From positions 10,503 through 70,971 of the forward strand of contig CAJULV010000015.1 in NCBI GenBank assembly GCA_910587555.1: a stretch of 60,469 nt of DNA. The letters are read 5' to 3'. Numbering within the stretch: the first letter of the stretch is position 1; every line of letters starts with the position of its first letter. Under the pieces are notes generated by a model. It did not search any database, had not been told where the DNA came from, and worked only from the letters and a program-made list of their open reading frames with translations. The position numbers and the translations under genes are program-made. This document shows positions 24,741 to 34,485 of the stretch, in pieces. Source of the stretch: an uncultured Acetatifactor sp. (GTDB lineage Bacteria; Bacillota; Clostridia; Lachnospirales; Lachnospiraceae).

Positions 24741-26417
24741 TCACTTCATCAGCCTGCACCTTTTCGCTATCCGCACCAGCAGATATCCCTTGGGAAAGCC
24801 CCGCAATTCTTCCTCGGAAATCCCCCGCAGCAGCAGGAGCATTGCAAAGTAAACCGCCGCCGCTACCAGGATAGCGATGACTACCGATACCTTCGGAGAA
24901 GAAGTCAGCATCAGCAGGCTTTCATACACCGCCCAGGCCGCTCCTCCCATACACAGCGATGCCAGGGCAGGAACCAGAAATGTGGTCATGACTTCCTGCC
25001 TGTATTCCACAGCCTTCCTCACGGCCCATTGGTTCAGCCCGCACATAATCGCGGCATACAGTGTATTTGCAATGGCAATGCTGTACAGGTCCAGATTCGT
25101 AAACAACAGCAGTACCACAGCCGTAACCGTCTGTATCACCAGCGCAATCCCCGCATTGATGATTGGCGCATTCACCTTTCCCATGCCCTGGAGGATGGAA
25201 CTGTTCAGCGTTGACAGGGCATAAAATACCACTGACAGCGCCAGTGCCATCAGAAGCTTCGTCACCAGATCCTCCGTCTCCTGCGTATTGTGAAACAGCA
25301 GCCCTATCAGCGGCCGCGCCAGGGCAAACAGCCCCACGGCACAGGGGATGGAAATCAACATAATCGTCTTCACTGCCAGCCCAATCTTCTCCCTGGCGCC
25401 TTCCCTGTCATTGGACGCTGTCAGCTTGGCAATAGAAGGCAGCATGGCCGAAGCCATGGCTGTAGCAAAGGCGATGGGAATATTGGAAAGCGTCAGCGCC
25501 TGGCCCGAAAACGCCCCCCACCTGGAATAGATCGCCACCTCGTCCAGTTCCTTCAGCGCCGGCAGCCACTGCGTGTACACCGTGTTATTAATTGTCCCGC
25601 TGAGATTGTAGACGGCGGTGCTTAGGATGAAGGGCGTCACCACCATTACAATCATGCGCATGATGGATTTATAGGAATCCGTACCCACATGCCTGTCACT
25701 CCGGATTCTCCTGCCTATCATTTCACGGTTCAGCATATAGACAGCCGCCATAAAGAGCAGCGCCGCCAACACGCCAGCCCCTGCTCCCATTGCGCTGCCA
25801 ACCGCGCCCCTGGCTGCCCGGGTAACCTGTCCGGCCTCGTCCGCCGGAATCTCCATGGTCCCCAGGGAAAGCTCAATCAGCAGGCAAGCCGCCCCCACAC
25901 TGACCACCGCATTGACAATCTGTTCCAGAATCTGAGATACGGAAGTCTGGACCATGCTGCCGTGAGCCTGAAAATACCCCCGCAGCACGCCAAGGATTCC
26001 GTAGGCAAAAATAGTCGGTGCAAAAGCCCTCAGCACGGATGCCGCCTCCACTGACAGGACTTCCGCCCTGTTGAGCATCCCTGCCCCGAAAAACAGAATC
26101 AGACTGGCAGCGCCTCCCACTGCAAGGACATACCCCAGGGCACATTTGAATATCCTGTGGGCATTCCGGTATTCCCGCAGCGCCAGCTTCTGGGCAATCA
26201 CCTTGGAAATGGCGGAAGGGATACTGTATGAAGAAATCAGCAAAATAATCGTATAGTAATTATGGGCAGACTGGTAATAACCCAGCCCCAGGTCCCCAAT
26301 GACACCATGCAGAGGCCCCCTGTAGAGGAGGCCTATTAATCTGCTGATAATTCCGGCTGCCGCCAGGATCCCAGCCTGCACTATAAAGCTGTTTTTTCTG
26401 CTACCGTTATCCGCCAT
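24741..26417 (-). CDS. SpoVB/MurJ-type polysaccharide flippase (MOP superfamily)
   Basis: A 558-residue protein with about 14 membrane helices. The N terminus (FIVQAGILAAAGIISRLIGLLYRGPLHGVIGDLGLGYYQSAHNYY) is typical of the SpoVB and polysaccharide-biosynthesis flippase group. It probably moves lipid-linked sugars (peptidoglycan, spore cortex or capsule precursors) across the membrane, though a substrate cannot be named. Its ATG lies 4 nt after the glgA stop, and its ribosome site (TAGGATGA) overlaps the end of glgA, so the pair should be translationally coupled. Confidence 0.88.
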   Translation of the reverse strand: MADNGSRKNSFIVQAGILAAAGIISRLIGLLYRGPLHGVIGDLGLGYYQSAHNYYTIILLISSYSIPSAISKVIAQKLALREYRNAHRIFKCALGYVLAVGGAASLILFFGAGMLNRAEVLSVEAASVLRAFAPTIFAYGILGVLRGYFQAHGSMVQTSVSQILEQIVNAVVSVGAACLLIELSLGTMEIPADEAGQVTRAARGAVGSAMGAGAGVLAALLFMAAVYMLNREMIGRRIRSDRHVGTDSYKSIMRMIVMVVTPFILSTAVYNLSGTINNTVYTQWLPALKELDEVAIYSRWGAFSGQALTLSNIPIAFATAMASAMLPSIAKLTASNDREGAREKIGLAVKTIMLISIPCAVGLFALARPLIGLLFHNTQETEDLVTKLLMALALSVVFYALSTLNSSILQGMGKVNAPIINAGIALVIQTVTAVVLLLFTNLDLYSIAIANTLYAAIMCGLNQWAVRKAVEYRQEVMTTFLVPALASLCMGGAAWAVYESLLMLTSSPKVSVVIAILVAAAVYFAMLLLLRGISEEELRGFPKGYLLVRIAKRCRLMK

Positions 26418-26421
26418 GGTT

Positions 26422-27867
26422 TCATCCTATCAGCCAGTCGTACATTTCCTGATATTTTGCCGCGGACACATGCCATGAGAAATCCGCCGCCATGGCCCTG
26501 TCCACCATCTTATTCCACTCACGTCTCTTATCATAATAAATCTGCTCCGCATAACGGACTGCATTCAGCATCTCATGGGCATTGTAATTGGTAAAGCTGA
26601 AACCGGTTCCGCTGCTCTCGTATTCATTGTAAGGCCGCACCGTATCCTTCAGTCCTCCCGTCTCCCTCACAATAGGAATGGTCCCGTAGCGTAGCGCCAT
26701 CAGCTGGCTCAGGCCGCAGGGTTCAAACAGAGAGGGCATCAGGAAGGCATCACAGGACGCATAGATCTTATGGGACAATGCGTCGGAATAAAAAATGTTG
26801 GCAGACACTTTCTCATTGTACTTCCATGCAAAATGGCGGAACATGTTCTCATAACGCTCCTCGCCGGTTCCCAGAACCACCAGCTGGATATCGTCCCTGC
26901 ACAGCTCATCCATCACATAGGCAATCAGGTCCAGGCCTTTCTGGTCCGTCAGCCTGGATACCACGCCGATCATCATCTTCCTGTCATCCACCTTAAGCCC
27001 CAGCTCCTGCTGAAGGGCATGCTTATTCTTCACCTTCTCCTTGCGGAAATTGGCTGCATCGTAAGGATTCACAATCTGCCTGTCCGTTGTGGGATTGAAG
27101 TCATCATAGTCAATGCCGTTTACAATGCCTCTCAAATCCCCGCTTCTGGCACGAAGCAGCCCGTCCAGGCCTTCCCCGTAAAACGGCGTCTTGATCTCCT
27201 CCGCATAGGTATCGCTGACCGTAGTCACCGCATCCGCATATACGATACCTCCCTTGAGCAGATTCGCATCCTTGTAAGCCTCCAGTTTATCGGGCGTAAA
27301 AAAGTACTCGGACAATCCCGTAATACTCCTTACCGTCTTGGTATCCCATTTCCCTTGGAACTTCAGATTATGGATCGTGATGACCGACTTCATCCCGCGG
27401 TAGAAATCCCCGTCCCTGAATCGTTCCTTCATATAAACGGGAATCAGCCCTGTCTGCCAGTCATGGCAGTGAATGACATCCGGCCGGAAGCCGATAACCG
27501 GCAGCACGGAAAGCACTGCCTTGGAGAAAAACGCATACCGCTCAATCTCCCATCTCTGGTCGTCGCTGTAAACCTTATTGCCGCTGAAATAATGCTCATT
27601 GTCAATAAAGTAATAATGTACGCCCTCTTCCTCTGCCTCCAGGATGCCCACATAAGCACTTGTCCAGTTAAAATCCAGGTAAAAGTGAGTCACATATTTC
27701 ATTTTATCCTTCATTTCCTGCTTCATGCAGGCATACTTGGGAATAATGACCCTCACGTCAAAGTACTGCTTGTCTACGCATTTCGGCAGGGAACCCACTA
27801 CGTCGGCCAAACCGCCTGTCTTGATAAACGGAACTCCCTCTGATGCCGCAAAAAGAATATTTTTCAT
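26422..27867 (-). CDS. glgA: Glycogen synthase (ADP-glucose), GT5
   Basis: A 481-residue GT-B glycosyltransferase that extends alpha-1,4-glucan from ADP-glucose. Motifs: KTGGLADVVGSLPK near residue 15 (substrate-binding Lys), IHCHDWQTGLIPVY, GIVNGIDYDDFNP, VSRLTDQKGLDL, MPSLFEPCGLSQLMALRYGTIPIVRETGGLKDTV (catalytic Glu region) and GTGFSF. Start 27867 (MKNILFAASE) follows GGAGGG at 6 nt. The frame continues 12 codons upstream without a ribosome site. It is the first gene of a two-gene operon with the flippase, and no other glg genes are nearby. Confidence 0.95.
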   Translation of the reverse strand: MKNILFAASEGVPFIKTGGLADVVGSLPKCVDKQYFDVRVIIPKYACMKQEMKDKMKYVTHFYLDFNWTSAYVGILEAEEEGVHYYFIDNEHYFSGNKVYSDDQRWEIERYAFFSKAVLSVLPVIGFRPDVIHCHDWQTGLIPVYMKERFRDGDFYRGMKSVITIHNLKFQGKWDTKTVRSITGLSEYFFTPDKLEAYKDANLLKGGIVYADAVTTVSDTYAEEIKTPFYGEGLDGLLRARSGDLRGIVNGIDYDDFNPTTDRQIVNPYDAANFRKEKVKNKHALQQELGLKVDDRKMMIGVVSRLTDQKGLDLIAYVMDELCRDDIQLVVLGTGEERYENMFRHFAWKYNEKVSANIFYSDALSHKIYASCDAFLMPSLFEPCGLSQLMALRYGTIPIVRETGGLKDTVRPYNEYESSGTGFSFTNYNAHEMLNAVRYAEQIYYDKRREWNKMVDRAMAADFSWHVSAAKYQEMYDWLIG

Positions 27868-27946
27868 TGTAACCCTCCACTGGCCACTTGTACACCATTG
27901 CATGAATCCCTGTACCGGTGTACTGGATCAATTTGTTATCTCTTCT

Positions 27947-27975
27947 ATTATACAACATTTATGGTTCAGTGGAAA
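27947..27975 (-). promoter_or_regulatory. Promoter candidate for glgA
   Basis: A perfect -10, TATAAT (27952-27947), with TTTCCA (27975-27970) 17 nt upstream. It leaves a leader of about 70 nt. Confidence 0.5.
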
Positions 27976-28125
27976 GTACTTCTTTTACCGGAAAATAAAA
28001 CTTTTACCAACTTTTACCGGTTTTTATGCGGCAGCCGCGGCGGAACGCTCCAGGCAGGCGCCCACCCATGCCCCCTGCCCGAAGCCGCTGTCTGATATGA
28101 GGCTAAAAGTACCCGACGCCGTAAC

Positions 28126-28647
28126 TCACTGCGCGCGGTAGGAAAGACGTATCCTGTCGGCAATCAGCGCAATGAATTCGGAGTTGGTCGGCTTCCCCTT
28201 ACCCGTATCAATGGTATAACCGAACATTGCATCCAGCGTTTCCATTCTCCCTCTGCTCCAGGCCACCTCAATCGCATGACGGATTGCCCGTTCCACACGA
28301 CTGGATGTTGTCTGAAAACGCTTCGCTATGGTCGGATAAAGGATCTTGGTAATGGAGCTGATCATTCCAGGATCATCCACAGCCATCATGATGGCTTCCC
28401 TTAAGTACTGATACCCTTTGATATGTGCCGGAACACCAATCTCATGTATCATGTCCGTTACATCCTTCTCCAGGTCCCGATCCGTCGCCGGCTTCGGCGA
28501 TTCCTGTGAGGGCTTCTGTTTCTTTTCTGCATTTCCCGAAGGTACTGTAATCATAATCTGAAATTCCTTATCCGCATTCATCAAATCACCCAGAATTTTG
28601 TAAATTTTCTCATTATCCTTCGTAGCTGTAATATTCAGCTGTTCCAT
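28126..28647 (-). CDS. Spo0A C-terminal-domain protein lacking a receiver domain
   Basis: 173 residues. From about residue 60 to the end it matches the Spo0A DNA-binding domain closely: IHEIGVPAHIKGYQYLREAI, KILYPTIAKRF, the recognition helix region TTSSRVERAIRHAIEVAWSRG, and KPTNSEFIALIADRIRLSY. The first 60 residues are not a CheY receiver: they are short, with a charged Lys/Pro/Ser linker, and carry no phosphoacceptor Asp. It may bind 0A boxes without phosphorelay control, as competitor or constitutive regulator of sporulation genes (inference). The ATG at 28647 has GGAGG at 7 nt. The TTG just before it is less likely. Confidence 0.88.
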   Translation of the reverse strand: MEQLNITATKDNEKIYKILGDLMNADKEFQIMITVPSGNAEKKQKPSQESPKPATDRDLEKDVTDMIHEIGVPAHIKGYQYLREAIMMAVDDPGMISSITKILYPTIAKRFQTTSSRVERAIRHAIEVAWSRGRMETLDAMFGYTIDTGKGKPTNSEFIALIADRIRLSYRAQ

Positions 28648-28692
28648 CAAATTACCTCCATCCGTTACTTTTTGTCAGGCCTCCCAAATTCT

Positions 28693-28752
28693 GCCTGCGG
28701 GTATACCCATGGGCGCAGGCCCTTATCGCTTTTGCCTTCTACCGCAAAAGCG
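28693..28752 (-). other. Two adjacent hairpins in the leader of the Spo0A-like gene
   Basis: GCCTGCG-N14-CGCAGGC (28693-28720) and CGCTTTTGC-N8-GCAAAAGCG (28727-28752), both perfect, 46-105 nt upstream of the start at 28647. No T-tract follows, so they are not ordinary terminators. The rest of the gene-free stretch 28648-29143 is AT-rich and presumably holds the divergent promoters of this gene and holA. I see no other gene there. Confidence 0.5.
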
Positions 28753-29143
28753 CTCTTTGGTTATACCTTTCGTTTGGCAAATGTTTTCAGCCATGAGTAT
28801 AAATTGTCTAAATTCGTCCTTTTCTATTATAAAAGAGATTTATCTGATACAGCAACTCCAACTCATCGCGATATCCACTGCAAATTGTCAAAAAAGTACC
28901 CGTATTTGTGTAATTCGCCGTATTTTGGCAATATTTTTGATAAAATTACTAATTTTCTACAATTATTTCCAAATTACGCTCATGAACAGACGGTATAAAA
29001 AAACACAAACATTTGTTTCCATCCGCTCCCATTTTAAAAAAAGCCTCAGAACACTTGACAATTACCACCTGCAAAGAGCAAAATAGATAACAGCCCGGTC
29101 TCCCGGCGTAAGAAAGTATTCGTTACAAAATGGAGCGGATAAA

Positions 29144-30121
29144 ATGCGACAAATCAATGATGACATAAAACAGGGAAAATTACAACAGTTTTATCTATTA
29201 TATGGAGAAGAACGCTATCTGCGCAGGCAGTACAGGGAAAAGCTTCAAAGGGCGCTCTGCGATGAAGGCGATACCATGAATACCCATTTCTATCAGGGGC
29301 GCAATATAGATGTTGGACAGATAATCGATCTGGCCGAGACAGTACCCTTTTTCGCGCAGCGCCGCGTTATTTTCATTTCGGACAGCGGGCTGTTTAAATC
29401 CGGCGGCGAGAAACTGGCGGAATATCTGGCCAATCCCGGCGAAACCGCTTACTTCGTCTTCACGGAAAATGAGGTGGACAAGCGCAGCAAGCTGTACAAG
29501 GCCGTACAGGCAAAGGGATATGCCGCCGAATTCACCGTGCAGGATGAAAATACCCTGAAACGCTGGGTGGCCGGAATCCTGACCAGAGAAGGCAAGAAAA
29601 TCGCGGAAAGCACCGTACAGCTGTTTCTGTCCAAAACAGGCACCGATATGGAAAATATCCAGATGGAACTGGAAAAGCTGATCTGCTACTGCCTGGAGCG
29701 GGATGTGGTCACAGCGGAGGATGTGGAAGCCATCTGTGCCACCCGCGTCACCAACCATATTTTCGACATGATCAACGCCATTGCCCTCAGGCAGCCCAGG
29801 CAGGCGCTGGAGCTGTATTACGACCTGCTGGCCCTGAAGGAACCTCCCATGCGCATCCTGTTCCTGATTGCAAGACAGTGCAATATGCTTCTGCAGGCAA
29901 AGGAACTGAAAAGCAAGGGCTTTGACAACCGTACCGTCGCTTCCAAAATCGGCGTCGCCCCTTTTATCGCCGGAAAATATCTCAGCCAGGCGGCCAAATT
30001 CAAAACATCCGTGCTGCGCAGTGCCGTAGAAAAGTGCGTGGAAGCGGAAGAAGCCGTCAAGAGCGGACGTTTGAATGATATGATGAGTGTGGAAATACTT
30101 ATTTTATCGGTTCTGCAGTGA
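29144..30121 (+). CDS. holA: DNA polymerase III delta subunit
   Basis: A 325-residue clamp-loader subunit that opens the beta sliding clamp. The AAA+-like N-terminal domain lacks a Walker A, as usual for delta: FYLLYGEERYLRRQYREKL, then ETVPFFAQRRVIFISDSGLF. The middle and C-terminal collar include VTAEDVEAICATRVTNHIFDMINAIALRQPRQAL and ARQCNMLLQAKEL. Length and layout match Firmicute HolA. ATG 29144 has GGAGCGG about 9 nt upstream. It is followed within 10 nt by a bidirectional terminator. Confidence 0.93.
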   Translation: MRQINDDIKQGKLQQFYLLYGEERYLRRQYREKLQRALCDEGDTMNTHFYQGRNIDVGQIIDLAETVPFFAQRRVIFISDSGLFKSGGEKLAEYLANPGETAYFVFTENEVDKRSKLYKAVQAKGYAAEFTVQDENTLKRWVAGILTREGKKIAESTVQLFLSKTGTDMENIQMELEKLICYCLERDVVTAEDVEAICATRVTNHIFDMINAIALRQPRQALELYYDLLALKEPPMRILFLIARQCNMLLQAKELKSKGFDNRTVASKIGVAPFIAGKYLSQAAKFKTSVLRSAVEKCVEAEEAVKSGRLNDMMSVEILILSVLQ

Positions 30122-30128
30122 GTACACG

Positions 30129-30154
30129 AAAAAAGGGGCTGTCTGGCCCCTTTT
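30129..30154. terminator. Bidirectional terminator between holA and the ABC operon
   Basis: AAAAGGGGC-TGTCTG-GCCCCTTTT with A-tract to the left and T-tract to the right. On the minus strand it gives six T, ending the exporter transcript. On the plus strand it ends holA. Confidence 0.85.
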
Positions 30155-30197
30155 GATTGTATAGATATCTGCTTCCGAAATCATCACTTTGAGTAAC

Positions 30198-31985
30198 TCA
30201 AATTAACAATTCTTCCCCACGATAATATTCTGACTGTGCATCCCACAATCTTCTATATTCCCCATTTTCTTCCAGTAATTCTGAATGCGTACCCATTTCT
30301 ACTATTCTGCCATCCTTCCAAACAATAATTTTGTCACAGAAGCAGCAGCTCGACAGCCTATGAGAAATATAGAGAATTGTCTTATTTTTCATCATAGTAT
30401 TCACCTTTTCATATAATTGAGACTCCGAAAGAGGGTCTAATGCCGCTGTTGGTTCGTCCATAATAAACATGGGTGTATTCTTGTATAATGCTTTAGACAC
30501 AGCAATTTTTTGAGCCTCTCCGCCTGAAATCATAACCCCTTTTCCATCGTACTCCTTGTATATACATGATTCAATGCCTTCATACATATTTTCAATTTTT
30601 TCTTTCATTCCCATCTCATGAAGGACCTGCCAGATTGTATCATTCTCTTCCTTATTTCCCAACAAATTTTGCTTCAGGCTAAAGGAAAACAGTTTAAAAT
30701 CCTGAAATACAACTGACATAAACTTCCAGTATTCATCCAAATTGTATTCCCATATATCTTTCCCATTTAACAATATTTTTCCGCTGTCTGGCCTGTATAA
30801 GCGCAATAATAATCTGACACAGGTAGTCTTTCCTGAACCATTCAGTCCAACCATTGCTACATGTTCCCTATTTGATATATGAAAACATACATTTTCCAAT
30901 ATCCAGGCATTCCCATTCGGGTGCTTAAAATATACATGCTCAAAAACAATATCCACCCATTCCTGATTTATTGTATGACCTTTATGCTGCTCTGTTTCAG
31001 ATAATTCCAAAAACTTAAGATACTGTCCTAAAAATTTTTCATTGCCCTTCAGATTCGTTATTGCTTCTATGTTTTGTATGATTCCTGCAAACAATTGGGC
31101 TATTGCGCCAGAATATACTACGACATCTCCTACACTGATAACATGTATAAAAGAATTATAGCCAATATAAATATAAGCCAATCCTTTCATAAAGATGTTT
31201 GACAAAATGTTGATCAGCCTGAATATACTCTCTTGTCTCCCAACTGCCCTGAAAAAAGTGTCTATCTCCTTTGATATTTTCCCAAATTCATCCTGAATCA
31301 GGTTGCTCTCATCAAATATTCTGATTTCCTTCCCATATTTAAAATTCTGAAATATGTTTTTCCGGTAAAAACCATAGCGGCGATTTATGGGTCCAACATC
31401 TGTAAAACGTTTATAGACATAACGATTATGCTGCGTGCCATTGTATATTGTAATAGATATTGTCATAATGACCAATACCATAAAACATACCAACAGTAAT
31501 ATAAACTGCCCTGGATTGACCCCATATTCCATTTTTTCCTTTACAAACTTACCAATGTAAACCATAGAAGAGATCGTTGTAAATATCCCTGTTAACAGGG
31601 TCTCAGTATATTCTGCCTGTTTTGAAAAAACATCTCCCCGTTGAAATTTACTCTGCTTTATACTTTCCAGAAGTTCCTGAATCTCAGCACTTTCCAGTTT
31701 TTGATAATTTAATCGCAAAGCCTTTTCCAACAATTTTTTGGATTGTCCATAGGATGCTTTTTGGATAGAAATCTTCTCATAATAACCAATGAACTGGCAT
31801 ATAACCTCTATCAACAGTATGGATATCGACAGCAGGTAAACCTGTTTGAATATAGATTCGCTGTTTTTTCCAAGATACAGCCCGTTTATTAATTCTCCCA
31901 TAAAATAGATAGCCACAAACGGATTAATCGCATTTAAAAATGCCTTAAGGAAAATCATCAACAATAAAATTTTAGACTCTTTCAT
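30198..31985 (-). CDS. ABC exporter half-transporter (membrane plus ATPase), pair B second member
   Basis: 595 residues. The N-terminal six-helix exporter domain (about 1-320) is followed by an ATPase: Walker A GLNGSGKTT, signature ISGGEAQK, Walker B MFIMDEPTAALDP with catalytic Glu, and the His switch ISHRL. It exports an unknown substrate, presumably as a heterodimer with the preceding protein. The start at 31985 is chosen because AAAGG lies 6 nt upstream. An ATG at 31991, overlapping the previous stop as ATGA, has no spacing. It is AT-rich compared with holA beside it. There is no peptidase C39 domain, so it does not itself process a leader. Confidence 0.9.
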   Translation of the reverse strand: MKESKILLLMIFLKAFLNAINPFVAIYFMGELINGLYLGKNSESIFKQVYLLSISILLIEVICQFIGYYEKISIQKASYGQSKKLLEKALRLNYQKLESAEIQELLESIKQSKFQRGDVFSKQAEYTETLLTGIFTTISSMVYIGKFVKEKMEYGVNPGQFILLLVCFMVLVIMTISITIYNGTQHNRYVYKRFTDVGPINRRYGFYRKNIFQNFKYGKEIRIFDESNLIQDEFGKISKEIDTFFRAVGRQESIFRLINILSNIFMKGLAYIYIGYNSFIHVISVGDVVVYSGAIAQLFAGIIQNIEAITNLKGNEKFLGQYLKFLELSETEQHKGHTINQEWVDIVFEHVYFKHPNGNAWILENVCFHISNREHVAMVGLNGSGKTTCVRLLLRLYRPDSGKILLNGKDIWEYNLDEYWKFMSVVFQDFKLFSFSLKQNLLGNKEENDTIWQVLHEMGMKEKIENMYEGIESCIYKEYDGKGVMISGGEAQKIAVSKALYKNTPMFIMDEPTAALDPLSESQLYEKVNTMMKNKTILYISHRLSSCCFCDKIIVWKDGRIVEMGTHSELLEENGEYRRLWDAQSEYYRGEELLI

Positions 31986-31987
31986 TG

Positions 31988-33766
31988 TCATCCTTTCTTA
32001 TAATACTGACTCTGCAAAGTAAACATTTTCCAATACATACCCTTTTTTTCCAAAAGGCTAAGGTGTGTTCCCTGTTCAATAATTCTTCCTTCATCCAACA
32101 AAATAATACGATCGCAGAAGCATGTACTGATCAGGCGATGAGATATAAAAAAAGAAGTTATTTTCTGGGTCAGCTCATTATATTTCTGATAAATATTATT
32201 TTCGGAGATGGGATCAAGCGCAGCAGTGGGCTCATCCAAAATCAATAACTCAGAATCTTTGTACATTGCTTTCGCAATCATTAATTTCTGTTGCTCCCCT
32301 CCGGACAAATCAATGGCATCCTCTCTCACATCTTTACGCATAGGCGTATAAAGGCCCTGCTCAAAAGTCTGAACCTTCATGCTCAGACCTGCCATTTCTA
32401 AGCTTCTCCACACCCGTTCTTCATTTGATGCTGATTTTTTATGGGAGGAAACATTTTGCAATATCCCAACCGGCAAAAGAACGATATCCTGGAATACTGC
32501 TGATATATGCTTATAATACTCCTCTTTCGTATAAGACATAACATCAATACCATTTAACAGAATTCTCCCTTGGGTAGGCTTATATAAACCAGCTAACAAC
32601 TTAATTAATGTAGTTTTCCCTGCTCCATTTTTTCCTACTATACCCAGCTTTTCTCCTGGTTGTATTGTCAAATTAATGTTTTTTAAGGTATCTTCCCCTG
32701 CGCCTTCATATCGAAAACTAACCTGGATCAATTCCAATTTAGGGGAGGATGATGATATTTTCTCTTTTTGCTTATGAGCAGGTAAAAGGCGGTCTTTATC
32801 ATGCTCTTTCAAATCCAGATACTCAAAATAATCATCCATATATAAGCACATCTTCCGGATTGCAGCTACATCCTCCAAAAGCCCAAATAACCAACCTGAA
32901 AGTCCTGACACCACTCCTGACACCAGCACAAAATCAGATATAGCCATTTGATTCCGGGTTACCAAGTGAATCAAATAGAAATATGCCACAAAATTTCTGA
33001 TACAGGAAAGGAAACATCCCGCACAATTCGCATATAATCTTCCTGCACAAACCTGCCTCTCAGCAGTAATTCTCCTTTCCGTATTTCTATGATAAAGTCC
33101 TGATATCACACCAGACATATCATATAATCGGATTTCTCTGGCTGCCTGCAGAGAAAAAGATTCCGTTTCCAGATATTGCAGTTTTTTCTCAGTATCAACA
33201 ATTTCTTCTTTTCTTTTCATCTCATAGCCATGCTGCAAATATGTTAGGAAATAACCAATTAAGGTTGTAAGAATGACTGTAAATAAAATCACTCTATTCC
33301 ATATCCCAACAGTTATGCCATAGAATAATAAACCTAAGAAGTTAATCGCTATGGAAACCAGCTTAGGCAATGCTGATTGTCCAAAAATATAGACGGAGTT
33401 AAGTGCTTTTTGCCGAAGCGATTGACCAGTCATTCCTTCAACATTCAAATAATCAGTTGTCATGGTTTTATAATCAAGCAATTTTAGCAGGTTATTGACA
33501 ATGGTTTTACTGCCCCATTCAATGGAAGCAGCTATCCATCCTTTTGCAGAACTCAATAGCAAATGCAGTAAAAAAATAATCGCAAATACGGCAACAAATT
33601 TTTCCCATGCATATTGTCTCTCAATCCCGGCCACAAGCGTCTTCGTTAGAAATATCTGCAGATAAGGCAAAAAGACGCAGGCAGCTATATATATTACAGA
33701 TATCCCCGTTACTGTTTTCTCACCTGCCCATATTTGACTGAATAAAAACGATATTTTTCTTTTCAT
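31988..33766 (-). CDS. ABC exporter half-transporter, pair B first member
   Basis: 592 residues: six-helix exporter domain, then an ATPase with Walker A GKNGAGKTT, signature LSGGEQQK, Walker B LLILDEPTAALDP and switch ISHRL. All catalytic residues are intact, so both sites of a heterodimer with the next gene could work. Start 33766 (MKRKISFLF) has GGGGG 5 nt upstream; a TTG nine codons earlier lacks a site. It follows the XRE-receiver regulator by 39 nt, and the next exporter starts 2 nt after its stop, so the three genes form one transcript. Confidence 0.9.
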   Translation of the reverse strand: MKRKISFLFSQIWAGEKTVTGISVIYIAACVFLPYLQIFLTKTLVAGIERQYAWEKFVAVFAIIFLLHLLLSSAKGWIAASIEWGSKTIVNNLLKLLDYKTMTTDYLNVEGMTGQSLRQKALNSVYIFGQSALPKLVSIAINFLGLLFYGITVGIWNRVILFTVILTTLIGYFLTYLQHGYEMKRKEEIVDTEKKLQYLETESFSLQAAREIRLYDMSGVISGLYHRNTERRITAERQVCAGRLYANCAGCFLSCIRNFVAYFYLIHLVTRNQMAISDFVLVSGVVSGLSGWLFGLLEDVAAIRKMCLYMDDYFEYLDLKEHDKDRLLPAHKQKEKISSSSPKLELIQVSFRYEGAGEDTLKNINLTIQPGEKLGIVGKNGAGKTTLIKLLAGLYKPTQGRILLNGIDVMSYTKEEYYKHISAVFQDIVLLPVGILQNVSSHKKSASNEERVWRSLEMAGLSMKVQTFEQGLYTPMRKDVREDAIDLSGGEQQKLMIAKAMYKDSELLILDEPTAALDPISENNIYQKYNELTQKITSFFISHRLISTCFCDRIILLDEGRIIEQGTHLSLLEKKGMYWKMFTLQSQYYKKG

Positions 33767-33805
33767 ATCTGCCCCCAAAATATCTAAGCACAAAAATCAC
33801 TGATT

Positions 33806-34450
33806 CTAAATCCTTACTAATAATGAACTTTCCTGGAATGGTTTTGCAACAAAGGCATCTGCGCCTAATTCATGTGACCTGTTTACATTCTCTTTTGTGC
33901 TTTGGGCAGATACCATAATTACATTTATTTTAGAATTAATCTTCCTGATTTTCTCCAATGTCTCGATTCCGTTTATTCCGGGCAAATTTATATCTAATGT
34001 GCATACATCCACCTTTTCCCTTTGAATAAGGTCAAGGCATTCCTCTCCGCTTGCAGCTGCTATCACCTTATGTCCTTCATGAATGATTATATCATTTAGC
34101 ATTCTTCGCATAAAAGGAACATCATCCACTACCAAAACAATCTTTTTTTCCTTGCTTCTCTGTTTATCGATGGCATAATATTCAAAAATACAGTCTATTT
34201 GATCCTGATTCAATAAACTGATATGACCATCCGCATCATAATTTTCCACAGAGCTTTTACAACCCAATAGAACATCCGCCGAAATTCCCAAGTATTTCAC
34301 GATTTCCGGTATCATTGAAATATCGGGCAATGACAATCCTTTTTCCCAGCGTGAAACAGCTTGCGGTGTGATGGACAGTGCATAAGCCATTTCCTGTTGT
34401 GTGACATTTCTTTTGGTTCGGTACTTTTTAATTTCTTTCCCTATCTTCAT
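33806..34450 (-). CDS. XRE helix-turn-helix fused to a CheY-like receiver
   Basis: 214 residues in an unusual order. The N-terminal XRE domain (about 2-63: KYRTKRNVTQQEMAYALSITPQAVSRWEKGLSLPDISMI) is joined by a short linker to a C-terminal receiver (about 100-214). The receiver keeps its acidic pair (VVDDVPFM), the phosphoacceptor Asp (TLDINLPG), Ser (VMVSAQ) and Lys (AKPF). Most response regulators carry the receiver first and use OmpR, NarL or LytTR outputs. No histidine kinase is adjacent. ATG 34450 has GAGGG at 7 nt; the ATG at 34456 is too close. It heads the pair B operon, with a strong promoter just upstream. Confidence 0.88.
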   Translation of the reverse strand: MKIGKEIKKYRTKRNVTQQEMAYALSITPQAVSRWEKGLSLPDISMIPEIVKYLGISADVLLGCKSSVENYDADGHISLLNQDQIDCIFEYYAIDKQRSKEKKIVLVVDDVPFMRRMLNDIIIHEGHKVIAAASGEECLDLIQREKVDVCTLDINLPGINGIETLEKIRKINSKINVIMVSAQSTKENVNRSHELGADAFVAKPFQESSLLVRI

Positions 34451-34485
34451 AATCATTCCCTCACTGGCTTGATGTATATGACCAT

